Positions 45,773-54,437 of a DNA stretch of 64,000 bases are shown here, one piece after another. Position 1 is the first letter of the stretch; every line of letters starts with the position of its first letter. Both the position numbers and the translations under genes were made by a program. The stretch comes from Sediminibacterium sp. Gen4 (GTDB lineage: Bacteria; Bacteroidota; Bacteroidia; Chitinophagales; Chitinophagaceae): the NCBI GenBank assembly GCA_013391385.1, contig JACBFI010000005.1, forward strand, positions 62,001 to 126,000, read 5' to 3'. The notes below the pieces were generated by a model. That model worked only from the letters and a program-made list of their open reading frames with translations, searched no databases and was not told where the DNA came from.

Positions 45773-47551
45773 ATGAAACAACAACAATTGCTCCTTGCAC
45801 TGCTACTAACAGGCAGTATGTTTTGTGCGTTGCCACAACAAGCACATGCACAGGTTTCAAAAGAGACCTATGTTCCTTGTCAGGAAATGCCAACATTGAT
45901 TCAGCAATATGCTGCAGACAATCGTACACTGAGCAGGTATTATAGTCCTGCTTCTTCAAGAAGTGGTGGTTTTGGTGGTGGAGCCGATGCGAGCATCGGT
46001 TCTCCTGAAAAAAATAAACGGTTACAACAGTTGGTGCAAGAGTATCAGAAAAAGCTGGCAGCTGTTGATTTCAAAAATCTTTCACAAGAGTGTAAGGTGG
46101 ATTATATCTTATTCAAGAGAGATCTGACCGAAAGAATGGAGCAATTGGTAACAGAAGCCAATGAAGTTTCAAAACTGAGTCAGTGGCTTCCTTTTGCACC
46201 CAAAGTATATGCGTTGGAACAGCAACGCCGAAGAGGCTATCAGCCCAATGCAGAAGGAGTGGCAAAAGATTGGGCGGCCATGATCACAGAGATCAAATCC
46301 TTACAAACAAAATTAAAAGAAGAAAAAGTGATCGATGCTGAATCAGTGTACACAGCGGGAGAAGTGATCAACAATCTTCGTCAGACATTACAAAGTGTAT
46401 TTGATTTTTACAATGGGTATGATCCCATGTTTACCTGGTGGGTACCAACGGTGCATAAATCTTTGGATGAGGCTTTAACAGCTTATGCAGGTGTATGGAA
46501 AACAAAAGCCAATAGCGCATTGACAGCAAGTGATAACAGTGGCATTGTTGGGGTACGAGCCGGGAGAGCAAATCTCATCAAGCAATTACAAAGTGAAATG
46601 ATTCCCTATACTCCTGAAGAGTTGATTGATATTGCGAATAAAGAATTTGCATGGTGTGATGCTGAAATGTTGAAAGCTTCTAAAGAAATGGGTTTTGGTG
46701 ATAACTGGAAAGCAGCATTGGAGAAAGTAAAAACCTTATATGTGCCACCGGGCAAACAGCCTGAAGCTATTTTAAAGCTTTATACAGAGTCGATTGATTT
46801 TCTCAAAAAGAACAACCTCATCAGCATTCCACCATTGGCAGAAGAAACCTGGGGTATGATGATGATGTCTCCTGAAAGACAATTGATCGCCCCCTTCTTT
46901 TTAGGAGGTGCTGATATCATCATCTCTTATCCTACCAATACCATGGCCTATGAAGACAGGATGATGAGCATGCGTGGTAACAATCCGCATTTTTCAAAAG
47001 CAACAGTGCATCATGAACTGATAGCCGGACATAACCTACAGCAGTTTGTGAATACCAGAACCAGAACCTATCGCAATTTCGGTACACCATTTTGGGGTGA
47101 AGGATGGGCATTGTATTGGGAACTGATTTTATGGGATATGCAATTTGCTAAAACACCGGAAGACAGAATTGGTATGCTCTTCTGGCATATGCATCGTTGC
47201 GCCAGAATTATTTTCTCTTTGAATTATCACATGGGTAAATGGACACCCCAACAGTGTATTGATTTTTTGGTAGACAGAGTAGGTCATGAAAGAGCCAATG
47301 CAGAGGGTGAAGTGCGTCGTTCATTTACAGGTCGTTATCCACCGCTGTATCAGCTGGCCTATTTAACAGGCGGCAGACAATTTTATGCGTTGAAAAAAGA
47401 ATTGGTAGACAGTGGTAAGATGACATACAAACAATACCATGATGCAGTAATGTCATTGAACAGCATGCCTGTTGAAATGGTAAGAGCGATTCTCACCAAA
47501 CAACCATTGACTGAGAATTTTAAAACCAATTGGAGATTTTATAATGAGTGA
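45773..47551 (+). CDS. Exported DUF885 metallopeptidase-like protein
   Basis: A 592-residue secreted protein of the DUF885 family (a gluzincin-like fold). A signal peptide ends at AHAQ. The zinc motif is HELIAGHNLQQF with His414, Glu415 and His420, and the third ligand region is GEGWALYWELILWD (about 445). The proposed function is peptide hydrolysis in the periplasm; this is known from the fold, not shown for this protein. Single gene between the GC-rich island and a repeat hairpin that likely terminates it. Confidence 0.87.
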   Translation: MKQQQLLLALLLTGSMFCALPQQAHAQVSKETYVPCQEMPTLIQQYAADNRTLSRYYSPASSRSGGFGGGADASIGSPEKNKRLQQLVQEYQKKLAAVDFKNLSQECKVDYILFKRDLTERMEQLVTEANEVSKLSQWLPFAPKVYALEQQRRRGYQPNAEGVAKDWAAMITEIKSLQTKLKEEKVIDAESVYTAGEVINNLRQTLQSVFDFYNGYDPMFTWWVPTVHKSLDEALTAYAGVWKTKANSALTASDNSGIVGVRAGRANLIKQLQSEMIPYTPEELIDIANKEFAWCDAEMLKASKEMGFGDNWKAALEKVKTLYVPPGKQPEAILKLYTESIDFLKKNNLISIPPLAEETWGMMMMSPERQLIAPFFLGGADIIISYPTNTMAYEDRMMSMRGNNPHFSKATVHHELIAGHNLQQFVNTRTRTYRNFGTPFWGEGWALYWELILWDMQFAKTPEDRIGMLFWHMHRCARIIFSLNYHMGKWTPQQCIDFLVDRVGHERANAEGEVRRSFTGRYPPLYQLAYLTGGRQFYALKKELVDSGKMTYKQYHDAVMSLNSMPVEMVRAILTKQPLTENFKTNWRFYNE

Positions 47552-47567
47552 TTTTTTCTTTTGAATT

Positions 47568-47599
47568 ACTTTTGGAAAGTTTCGGAACGTTCCAAAAGT
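47568..47599. repeat. Dispersed repeat A hairpin, after the DUF885 gene
   Basis: ACTTTTGGAA (47568-47577) / TTCCAAAAGT (47590-47599), 10-bp perfect stem. It starts 16 bases after the DUF885 stop codon and probably terminates that transcript. It belongs with 47768, 48582, 51227 and 52180. Confidence 0.8.
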
Positions 47600-47608
47600 T
47601 TTATATCG

Positions 47609-47693
47609 CGATTGATGGAACGCAGATTTTTATGATTGTCATGATCAGCGCAGATTTTTTATTACTATCATAAACCATTATAAAAAATCTGCG
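47609..47693. repeat. Dispersed repeat B, copy 2
   Basis: Shares GATTGATGGAACGCAGATTTTT and TATGAT with the 41714 copy, and ATACTTTCT(n)GTTAATATTACAG just downstream matches sequence after that copy. CGCAGATTTTTTA (47649-47661) is a perfect inverse of 47681-47693. No coding potential. Confidence 0.8.
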
Positions 47694-47767
47694 GCCCAGC
47701 AACATACTTTCTCGTTAATATTACAGCACAAAATATATTATCATACAGATGTGAACCCACTTTTATA

Positions 47768-47783
47768 AAGTTTCGGAACTTTA
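47768..47783. repeat. Dispersed repeat A, short copy
   Basis: AAAGTT TCGG AACTTT, a 6-bp stem with a four-base loop, the core of repeat A. The flanking TTACAAAAGTTT shows decay of the outer arm. Confidence 0.65.
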
Positions 47784-47847
47784 CAAAAGTTTACATTGGT
47801 GATTTTTAATAAGCAACTTTTTTCAGATTAATCATGTCAATATAAGC

Positions 47848-48573
47848 ATGAGAAAGTTACTCCTTATCCCAGTAGCATTTTTATACATTACCATCAGTTT
47901 TGGGCAAAAAAGTCACAGCCTGGAATTTGGAATTACTGGTCAGTACGATAAGCATGCTGATTATACCACAAGATTTGGCAATAGGTCTTATACAGATGAT
48001 ATGGAATTATGGGGTAAAAGCTTTGGTTTCCATGTCAATTATAAACGCTCATGGAATCAATATTTAAATACAAAAATCGGGATAGGTTATTATCAATTGG
48101 GTATCGATAAAATTCGTAACCTAACAAGATTCAATTCAATTGTCACTGGTAGAAATATAGACTATCAACATCCATTAGGTATACAACTATTGTTTTCTAC
48201 CAGTAAATATCATTATGATAATTTTCATATGAGTCTAGGTTTTTTTTATCAAAAAGATTACTCTAAAAAAGCAGCTATCATTATAGGGGCCGACTTCAAT
48301 GGCTTATATACTTTTTCACAGTTGTACCATATTAATTACGATCAAATTAAATATCGAACGAACCATTCAAGAATACTTGGCTATTCCGTAAATACCTATT
48401 TCGGATTTGAAAAAAAGCTCAATACGAGGAATTATTATCTGAGTCCTAAAATACTTATTCCTATTTATCAAAATCTAAGAGGAGATAAGGCTTTTGAAGA
48501 AGATCCTGAGCTTACGATGGAAAAATGGCTGAGAGGCATGGGATTGACAATTACGATTGGGAAATACTTCTAG
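47848..48573 (+). CDS. Hypothetical exported beta-barrel-like protein
   Basis: A 241-residue protein with a signal peptide (LLLIPVAFLYITISFGQ) and alternating strand-like segments (IGIGYYQLGIDKI, MSLGFFYQK, TYFGFEKKL), closing in LTITIGKYF with a C-terminal aromatic, as in outer-membrane proteins. No named family is recognised. It is flanked by repeat A hairpins on both sides and seems to be a single-gene unit. Confidence 0.68.
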   Translation: MRKLLLIPVAFLYITISFGQKSHSLEFGITGQYDKHADYTTRFGNRSYTDDMELWGKSFGFHVNYKRSWNQYLNTKIGIGYYQLGIDKIRNLTRFNSIVTGRNIDYQHPLGIQLLFSTSKYHYDNFHMSLGFFYQKDYSKKAAIIIGADFNGLYTFSQLYHINYDQIKYRTNHSRILGYSVNTYFGFEKKLNTRNYYLSPKILIPIYQNLRGDKAFEEDPELTMEKWLRGMGLTITIGKYF

Positions 48574-48581
48574 TGTGTATT

Positions 48582-48608
48582 AACTTTTGGAAAGTTCCGA
48601 AACTTCCT
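48582..48608. repeat. Dispersed repeat A, after the 47848 gene
   Basis: AACTTTTGGAAAGTT followed by CCGA and a shortened 3' arm AACTTCC; the stem has one bulge. Located 8 bases after the stop, consistent with a terminator. Confidence 0.65.
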
Positions 48609-48672
48609 TTAAACTAGATATCCTATCTAGCAAATTCAAACATATAAACCTCGCAAAGCTTTTTTGATAAAT

Positions 48673-48704
48673 AAAAAAACCACCTCTTCATTTTATAGAG
48701 GTGG
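48673..48704 (-). terminator. Terminator of the T9SS cargo gene
   Basis: On the minus strand: CCACCTCT / AGAGGTGG, 8-bp perfect stem (48680-48687 and 48697-48704), 9-base loop, then seven T. It is 29 bases beyond the stop of the minus-strand gene at 48734. Confidence 0.88.
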
Positions 48705-48733
48705 CCTAAGAGCAGATAAAAAATGAAATCGGA

Positions 48734-50287
48734 TTATCGAATAATTATTTGCTTAGTATTATGAAATTTCCCTTTGTTAACAATAAGTATATAGTTTCCT
48801 CCAGTTATTCCTTGTATATTAAGATTAAACTTGTTTGCTTTATTGACGAACTTCCAAGTTCGAACTAATTCAGATTTTTCTTTATTATAAAGACTGAAAA
48901 CTACTTTTTCTGTTTTACTGAGTTTAGTAACAGGAGGTGTTTCATTTTGAATTACAATATTTAAATGAGTTGTTGCAGGGTTAGGTGATGCAGTAATCTG
49001 AAAACTTTCTACTGTTCTAAAATTATTGTCACAATCAACATATTCTACTTCTGTTTGATACCATGTGCTTGTGCCACATACATTAGTTACTCTAATTTGA
49101 AAAACATACCAACCTGCTGGTACATATCCGAATGGATCAGATCCAGGCGCGGGATTTACGCTTGTCTTGTAAAGTGTTAAGCTCGGCCATGATAGTAAAT
49201 TTGCTTCATAACTAACATTTGGTAAAGATGGTGACAAAGCAAATGTATTACCATAAGCACTAGAACACCAATATCCTTCACCGCTAGATGGGTTTAAAAA
49301 TGAAACAAAATCTATTGGTGGTGTCCCATAATATAAGTCAGCTGAAATTTCTGAACTACTTATGTTATTAATAAAATTTGCTTTTACCTTATACACAAAC
49401 GCTGTTGAACTTCCTGATAAGTTGATAATAGGAGCTGTACTCGTGGTAGTAATTGTTTGCAAACCATTGGCGGAAAAAGTAATTCCAGAACTCCCAATTA
49501 TTGTATAAGTATAGCTGATAGATCCACAAATTGAGTTAATAGGAAAATTCCCAGTTGAATTGCAAAGTGTATAAGTATTGGAATTAGGTATACTTGGTTG
49601 TTCAGTTCCTCTGTATACAGTATAAGTTTTTATTTCGGTATACCCACATGGTAGTATGATTGTCGCAGTTATATTACCTCCTGTCGAAGCATCAGGAATA
49701 AATGTTACTGAACTTCCATTAGAAGAAATACTAGATTGTGACCAACCAGACGGAGCGGTCCAAGTAATCTCAAATTGATTTACACTATAAACAGCATCAC
49801 AAAAACTACCAGTACAATTGTATGTATTTAAATTATACGTAATCGGATTTGTGCAACCATAATTTGGATTAATAATAGAAGTTGTTATAGATTGAAAATT
49901 AAGTTGCCTAACCGATGGAACAAAGGTGTTAGATGAATATTCAATCGACAGGTCTCCATTTTGTTTTTTATAAGTAATCTTACAATATACATTTGTATTA
50001 TTTTCTTTAATAACCCAATTAAGGCCTCGGTCAGTAGGATTTGTAGTTATTTTAACTGATACATTGTTAACAAACCATTCAATTTTTGCAATAGTTGCAT
50101 ACCCGGGTGGAATATCGCTATTTACATAGAATGGTACATTTTGACATGGAGACACAAATCCAAGATCACTAGGAGTACAAGCTTGACCTGTACTACCAGT
50201 ATTAGTTATTACACATACTTTTTCGAAATCAGCAAATGAATAAATCGAATAAATTGCAAAAAGTGAGAGTAGTATTAGTTTTTTCAT
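48734..50287 (-). CDS. Secreted protein with type IX sorting domain
   Basis: A 517-residue exported protein. Signal peptide (MKKLILLSLFAIYSIYSFA), then Thr/Ser/Asn-rich, Ig-like or adhesin-like beta repeats (for example TAPSGWSQSSISSNGSS), and at the end a type A T9SS sorting domain: SFQITASPNPATTHLNIVI, VFSLYNKEKSELVRTWKF and GGNYILIVNKGKFHNTKQIIIR. It should be moved across the outer membrane by the type IX system and attached or released. Partner or substrate is unknown. It is 19 bases downstream of the barrel gene on the same strand. Confidence 0.87.
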   Translation of the reverse strand: MKKLILLSLFAIYSIYSFADFEKVCVITNTGSTGQACTPSDLGFVSPCQNVPFYVNSDIPPGYATIAKIEWFVNNVSVKITTNPTDRGLNWVIKENNTNVYCKITYKKQNGDLSIEYSSNTFVPSVRQLNFQSITTSIINPNYGCTNPITYNLNTYNCTGSFCDAVYSVNQFEITWTAPSGWSQSSISSNGSSVTFIPDASTGGNITATIILPCGYTEIKTYTVYRGTEQPSIPNSNTYTLCNSTGNFPINSICGSISYTYTIIGSSGITFSANGLQTITTTSTAPIINLSGSSTAFVYKVKANFINNISSSEISADLYYGTPPIDFVSFLNPSSGEGYWCSSAYGNTFALSPSLPNVSYEANLLSWPSLTLYKTSVNPAPGSDPFGYVPAGWYVFQIRVTNVCGTSTWYQTEVEYVDCDNNFRTVESFQITASPNPATTHLNIVIQNETPPVTKLSKTEKVVFSLYNKEKSELVRTWKFVNKANKFNLNIQGITGGNYILIVNKGKFHNTKQIIIR

Positions 50288-50306
50288 TTTAACAGGTTGT
50301 GTTTAT

Positions 50307-50903
50307 TTAATTAAGTTTCAGGTTTAGACCTAGTTGAAAAACACGATTTGCTCCTTCTTCATTCGTGTATCTTACACCAGCGTCATCTACATAATACATT
50401 TGATCAAAGCCATAAATATATCTTATATCTAAACTGCAAAAATTGGTAATGGCATACTTGATACCAATGAGTGCTCCTATGCCAAATTTTTGAGGATAAT
50501 TTTTGGAAACATTCAAATTATTATTAGTTATAACAAGTTTAGATGATAGTAAATAACCCAACTCTGGTCCAATTAAAAACTTGGTTTTTGTATCAACTTT
50601 ATAGGCGATAGAAAGAGGGATATTTAGATAATTAAGCCTCAATACCATTTTGTCTGTACCAGTATTACCAGTAGACCTATGTCCCTTTGAAGAATAAATA
50701 AGTTCTGGTATAAATGAGAATTTATCATTCATACTAATGTCGCTAGCCAAACCCGTATAAAATCCGAGCCGATTTTTCGGAAACTGTATTACATCCTTTG
50801 TCGTAGCAATATTCCCGCCCAATCTAAATGCAAAAGAAATTTGTGAAATAGTGATTTTACATGTTAAAAAAGAAAGGAATAGCAAAATAATTCTTTGTTT
50901 CAT
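50307..50903 (-). CDS. PorT-type outer-membrane beta-barrel protein
   Basis: A 198-residue exported barrel of the PorT/outer_membrane_beta-barrel type. Signal peptide (MKQRIILLFLSFLTCKITIS), then strands with the typical RLGGNIATT, GFYTGLASDI, FIPELIYSSKG, NYLNIPLSIAYKV, IGPELGYLL and a terminal GLNLKLN. Function unknown; such proteins are often anchors or partners of T9SS cargo. It precedes the T9SS cargo gene by 19 bases in one transcript, so the two are likely partners. Confidence 0.83.
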   Translation of the reverse strand: MKQRIILLFLSFLTCKITISQISFAFRLGGNIATTKDVIQFPKNRLGFYTGLASDISMNDKFSFIPELIYSSKGHRSTGNTGTDKMVLRLNYLNIPLSIAYKVDTKTKFLIGPELGYLLSSKLVITNNNLNVSKNYPQKFGIGALIGIKYAITNFCSLDIRYIYGFDQMYYVDDAGVRYTNEEGANRVFQLGLNLKLN

Positions 50904-51226
50904 AGCCTATTCTTATAATTGGGTAGGTGATTAAATAATTATACAATTTTCGCCATTCTTAATTTGTATAGTATACGACACTTGAATTTGTTTGATTGTA
51001 TATCCAAATCACTTTGCTGCAAAGTGTAAAAGAATATTCAAATATATATTATAAAACATATATTTAATTATTAAAATGATTTTAAACCTGATAATTATTC
51101 ATTCCTTAACTTTTCAATTCAACAACAAGTCTCAAGATTTTTCAAGGTTTTCCAATACAGATAAAGATTACATTTACTTCTCGGTATCGTTTACTTTTTT
51201 AATAGTTCCTCGCAGTTTATATGTTT
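50904..51226. other. AT-rich gene-free stretch upstream of a minus-strand operon
   Basis: About 320 bases without a supportable ORF; very AT-rich. It contains a near-perfect palindrome, CACTTTGCTGCAAAGTG, at 51010-51026 that could be an operator. It must hold the promoter of the minus-strand barrel/T9SS pair, but I could not fix it. Confidence 0.5.
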
Positions 51227-51274
51227 GAGAATTAACTTTTGGAAAGTTTGAGAACTTTCTAAAAGTTAATTCTC
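51227..51274. repeat. Dispersed repeat A, longest copy
   Basis: A 22-base arm (51227-51248, GAGAATTAACTTTTGG-type) is inverted at 51253-51274 with a single G-U-compatible mismatch and the loop TGAG. This is the best-preserved member of the family. Confidence 0.85.
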
Positions 51275-51282
51275 AATAAAGT

Positions 51283-51338
51283 TTATGGAACGCAGATTTT
51301 TACGATCAGTTATGATTATAGTACTTAATCAGCGCAGT
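51283..51338. repeat. Dispersed repeat B, copy 3
   Basis: ATGGAACGCAGATTTTTACGAT, then TTATGAT and ATCAGCGCAG, as in the 47.6 kb copy. The outer arms are lost. Confidence 0.7.
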
Positions 51339-51360
51339 TTGTACCCATCGTTTCTTGTCA

Positions 51361-51461
51361 CCCTGACGAACCTCACGACGCAAGTCGGGAATGGTGAGGA
51401 AGGGTCTTCCTTCTCCGCAGATTTTACTCGCAGACGCTCCCGAGGTAGGAGGGGATCTGCG
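51361..51461. repeat. GC-rich CACCCTGA-type intergenic repeat
   Basis: Starts CACCCTGACGAACC. CCTCAC (51371-51376) pairs with GTGAGG (51394-51399), and CGCAGAT (51416-51422) with ATCTGCG (51455-51461). High GC against an AT-rich background; no ORF. The pattern resembles short mobile repeats seen between genes of many Bacteroidota. Confidence 0.6.
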
Positions 51462-51545
51462 TAAGGCAACATAGGAGTTCGTGATTCCTTTTTTCTTCGC
51501 AATATTTTGCTTGTATATTTATCAAAGCGAAAACATTTATCTTAT

Positions 51546-52169
51546 ATGAAACCAATATCATTATTACTCTTGATATTGCTAAGCCAAAATAGTTTTTCCC
51601 AAGTCATAGATACTTCTGATATTTTTGATGTCGACAAAAACTATCGTTTAATTCTTAAGCCAGCAGTAGAGAGAAGGATAAATAAAATGATTGCTCCAAT
51701 CGCTCAGAAAAAACTTCAGGAGTTCAAGGATCGTAACCATGAGATGCTTCAATCGCTCACTGTCCAACAAAATCAAGATGAAATTCAGTTTACGGAGGAT
51801 ACTATTCGAATAAATGAATTCTTATCTGAATATACAAACTCATATTCAATGGCAGGTACAACTATGGGCATGAATTGGGGTGAATCTAAACGACTGGATG
51901 TCTATGATCAACTTTTAAATAAGTATTACCAAAAATCGCTGCTGATATTACAACCAGCAATGAAAGATAAGCTCATAACATCTCAAAAGCGATGGCTGGA
52001 TTATTATAATAAAGAGAAGAAATTTATCTATGATTTAAATGATTTTGGTAATCAAAATTCTAGTTTATACAATTGGGGATATTACTTTGAAATGATGGAG
52101 GAAAGAGTACTTTTTTTGAAGGATCTATATAATCGCAGCTTCAATGGTACTAAGACCTATATCAACTAA
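51546..52169 (+). CDS. Hypothetical exported protein
   Basis: I start it at ATG 51546, which opens a signal peptide (MKPISLLLLILLSQNSFSQ); the frame extends 13 codons upstream into intergenic sequence. The mature part of about 187 residues is charged and helical, with IDTSDIFDVDKNYRLILKPAVERRINKMIAP and TSQKRWLDYYNKEKKFIYDLNDFG. It is reminiscent of DUF1311/LprI-like lysozyme-inhibitor helices only in its RWxxYY pattern, and I do not assign a family. Ends 10 bases before a strong repeat A terminator. Confidence 0.65.
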   Translation: MKPISLLLLILLSQNSFSQVIDTSDIFDVDKNYRLILKPAVERRINKMIAPIAQKKLQEFKDRNHEMLQSLTVQQNQDEIQFTEDTIRINEFLSEYTNSYSMAGTTMGMNWGESKRLDVYDQLLNKYYQKSLLILQPAMKDKLITSQKRWLDYYNKEKKFIYDLNDFGNQNSSLYNWGYYFEMMEERVLFLKDLYNRSFNGTKTYIN

Positions 52170-52179
52170 TATGCGAATT

Positions 52180-52213
52180 AACTTTTGGAAAGTTCCGAAA
52201 CTTTCCAAAAGTT
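52180..52213. terminator. Repeat A hairpin acting as terminator
   Basis: AACTTTTGGAAAGTT (52180-52194) / AACTTTCCAAAAGTT (52199-52213): 15-bp perfect stem with a CCGA loop, then TTAC. It directly follows the gene ending at 52169. Confidence 0.85.
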
Positions 52214-52338
52214 TTACATCAACTCTGCTTTGAATAACTGAAACCGAAAAAAGACCTGGCTAACGCTTCTAAAATCGGGTAATTGACGAACAAGTACTGA
52301 TACCCAGGCGTTTATCACTAAATCAGGCGATTTCACAC

Positions 52339-52346
52339 TAAATTTG
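52339..52346 (+). promoter_or_regulatory. Candidate -7 element for ispG
   Basis: TAAATTTG fits TAnnTTTG exactly and lies 17 bases before the ispG ATG. No TTG box is seen at 17-23 bases upstream. Confidence 0.45.
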
Positions 52347-52363
52347 TACTTTATATCCCATTT

Positions 52364-54376
52364 ATGCAAGCATACTGTCACTCCCTCACGCAGTACAATC
52401 GATTGAAGACCAAAGAAGTGCGTATTGGTGATCTTTTGCTGGGTAATTTCCATCCCATCCGTTTACAAACCATGACCACTACCGATACCATGGATACCCT
52501 GGCTACGGTAGAACAAAGTATCCGCTGTATTGAAGCGGGCGCTGAACTGGTGCGTATTACGGCCCCCAGTAAGAAAGAAGCAGAAAACTTGCTCAATATT
52601 AAAAATGAACTCCGTAAAAGAGGATATCATACCCCCTTGGTAGCCGATATCCATTTTACACCCAATGCCGCCGAGATCGCTGCCAGAATTGTAGAGAAAG
52701 TACGTGTAAATCCGGGTAACTATGTCGATAAAAAGAAATTTGAACTGATTGAGTATACCGATGCTGATTATGCAGAAGAAATTGAACGCATCCAGGAAAA
52801 ATTCACACCACTGGTTCGTATTTGTAAAGAATATGGAACTGCCATGCGTATTGGCACCAACCATGGTTCCCTGAGCGATCGTATCATGAGTCGCTATGGT
52901 GATACACCCATGGGTATGGTAGAAAGTGCCATGGAATTTTTACGCATCGCCCGCTATGAAAGTTTTCATAACATCGTATTGAGCATGAAAGCCAGTAACC
53001 CTCAGGTAATGGTGCAGGCTTATCGTTTGTTGATCCAACAAATGGATGCTGAATTTGGTGAATGTTATCCTTTGCATTTAGGCGTAACAGAAGCTGGTGA
53101 CGGTGAAGATGGTCGCGTGAAAAGTGCAGCCGGTATTGGTACTTTATTGGAAGATGGAATTGGAGATACTGTTCGTGTGAGTTTAACAGAAGATCCTGAA
53201 TTTGAAATTCCCGTTTGTCGTGATCTTGTAAAACGTTATACAAGTTCAACCAGACAAACACAACATATTCCGGCTATTGAAAAGCTCACTTATAATCCGT
53301 TCAACTATCAAAGACGTGAAAGTTTTGAAGTGAGTAATATCGGTGGAAAACAAGTACCGGTTGTGATTGCTGACCTCAGTAAGTTGGATGCACTGACACC
53401 TGAAAAACTCAGTGCTGTTGGATATACCTATGATGCTGCTACTGATAAATGGAATATCAGTGATATGGCAGCAGATTATATTTTCACCGGAGAGCAAATA
53501 CCTGATTTTGCTTTACCGGGAACTTTAAAAGTGATTGTTGATACCAGTACCTGGCAAAAAGCAACGGATCATGATAAATGTTTTCCCATTAATGATGTGA
53601 AAGGTTATCTCAATGGTTCAGCAAAAAGTCAGCAGTTGAATTTTGTAATGTTGGATTGTTACAATGATGGTACACTTGCTACTGCTGCTGAATTACAACA
53701 ACTAGCTGCTGATAAAACCGTAGTACTTTGTTTGAGCAGTACCAATGATCACGCCATGCCTTCTGTGCGCAGGGCTTTTGTAGAGCTGATGCAACAGCAA
53801 GTGAATAATCCCGTGGTACTGATCGTTGACAGTAACTGGCAAACTGCTGATGAACATCTCATTCACTATGCAACCGAGGCAGGTGCTTTATTACTTGATG
53901 GTTTTGGTGATGGTGTTTGTTTTGGGATGACTGTCAACAGTTACTTACAGCAATCAGAAAAAGGTCATGCAGATACCAGTGGCAGAAATTATGTGACCAA
54001 TACTTCCGTGGAACAATTCATCAATAGTACGGCTTTCAGTATTCTGCAAGCAACCAGAACACGTATTTCCAAAACAGAATATATTTCTTGTCCGAGTTGC
54101 GGAAGAACCTTGTTTGACCTGCAAGAGACCACTGCCAAGATTCGCTCGGTTACTAATCATTTGAAAGGGGTAAAGATCGCCATCATGGGATGTATTGTCA
54201 ATGGTCCGGGTGAAATGGCGGATGCTGATTTTGGCTATGTGGGAAGCGGTGTAGGGAAGATCACATTATACAAAGGAAAAGAAGTGGTAAAGCGAAATGT
54301 AGATAGTGAAGTAGCGGTAGACGAGTTGATCAATTTATTAAAAGAAAATGAAGCCTGGGTAGAACCGGCATCATAA
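52364..54376 (+). CDS. ispG: 4-hydroxy-3-methylbut-2-enyl-diphosphate synthase, long form
   Basis: Seventh step of the MEP isoprenoid pathway: a [4Fe-4S] enzyme that reductively opens the cyclic diphosphate MEcPP. The N-terminal TIM barrel is clear (RIGDLLLGNFHPIRLQTMTTTDTMDT, VADIHFTPNAA, VRVNPGNY). The C-terminal cluster domain has CPSCGRTLFD and the downstream Cys in IMGCIVNGPGEMADADFGYVG. At 670 residues it carries the large middle domain (about 290-560) seen in Bacteroidota and plants but not in E. coli (about 370). Its 3' end is followed immediately by a long palindrome. It would supply isoprenyl precursors for the UbiA enzyme in this window. Confidence 0.96.
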   Translation: MQAYCHSLTQYNRLKTKEVRIGDLLLGNFHPIRLQTMTTTDTMDTLATVEQSIRCIEAGAELVRITAPSKKEAENLLNIKNELRKRGYHTPLVADIHFTPNAAEIAARIVEKVRVNPGNYVDKKKFELIEYTDADYAEEIERIQEKFTPLVRICKEYGTAMRIGTNHGSLSDRIMSRYGDTPMGMVESAMEFLRIARYESFHNIVLSMKASNPQVMVQAYRLLIQQMDAEFGECYPLHLGVTEAGDGEDGRVKSAAGIGTLLEDGIGDTVRVSLTEDPEFEIPVCRDLVKRYTSSTRQTQHIPAIEKLTYNPFNYQRRESFEVSNIGGKQVPVVIADLSKLDALTPEKLSAVGYTYDAATDKWNISDMAADYIFTGEQIPDFALPGTLKVIVDTSTWQKATDHDKCFPINDVKGYLNGSAKSQQLNFVMLDCYNDGTLATAAELQQLAADKTVVLCLSSTNDHAMPSVRRAFVELMQQQVNNPVVLIVDSNWQTADEHLIHYATEAGALLLDGFGDGVCFGMTVNSYLQQSEKGHADTSGRNYVTNTSVEQFINSTAFSILQATRTRISKTEYISCPSCGRTLFDLQETTAKIRSVTNHLKGVKIAIMGCIVNGPGEMADADFGYVGSGVGKITLYKGKEVVKRNVDSEVAVDELINLLKENEAWVEPAS

Positions 54377-54420
54377 ATTTCGGATAGCTACAGGCTTAAG
54401 CCTGTAGCTATCTGAAATTT
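54375..54420. terminator. 46-base loopless palindrome after ispG
   Basis: 23-base arms meet at CAGGCTTAAGCCTG with no loop, with a single G-U-compatible mismatch; it begins in the ispG stop codon and ends in AAATTT. It probably terminates ispG; nadB starts 17 bases later. Confidence 0.75.
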
Positions 54421-54437
54421 ATGGAAAGGGATATTTT

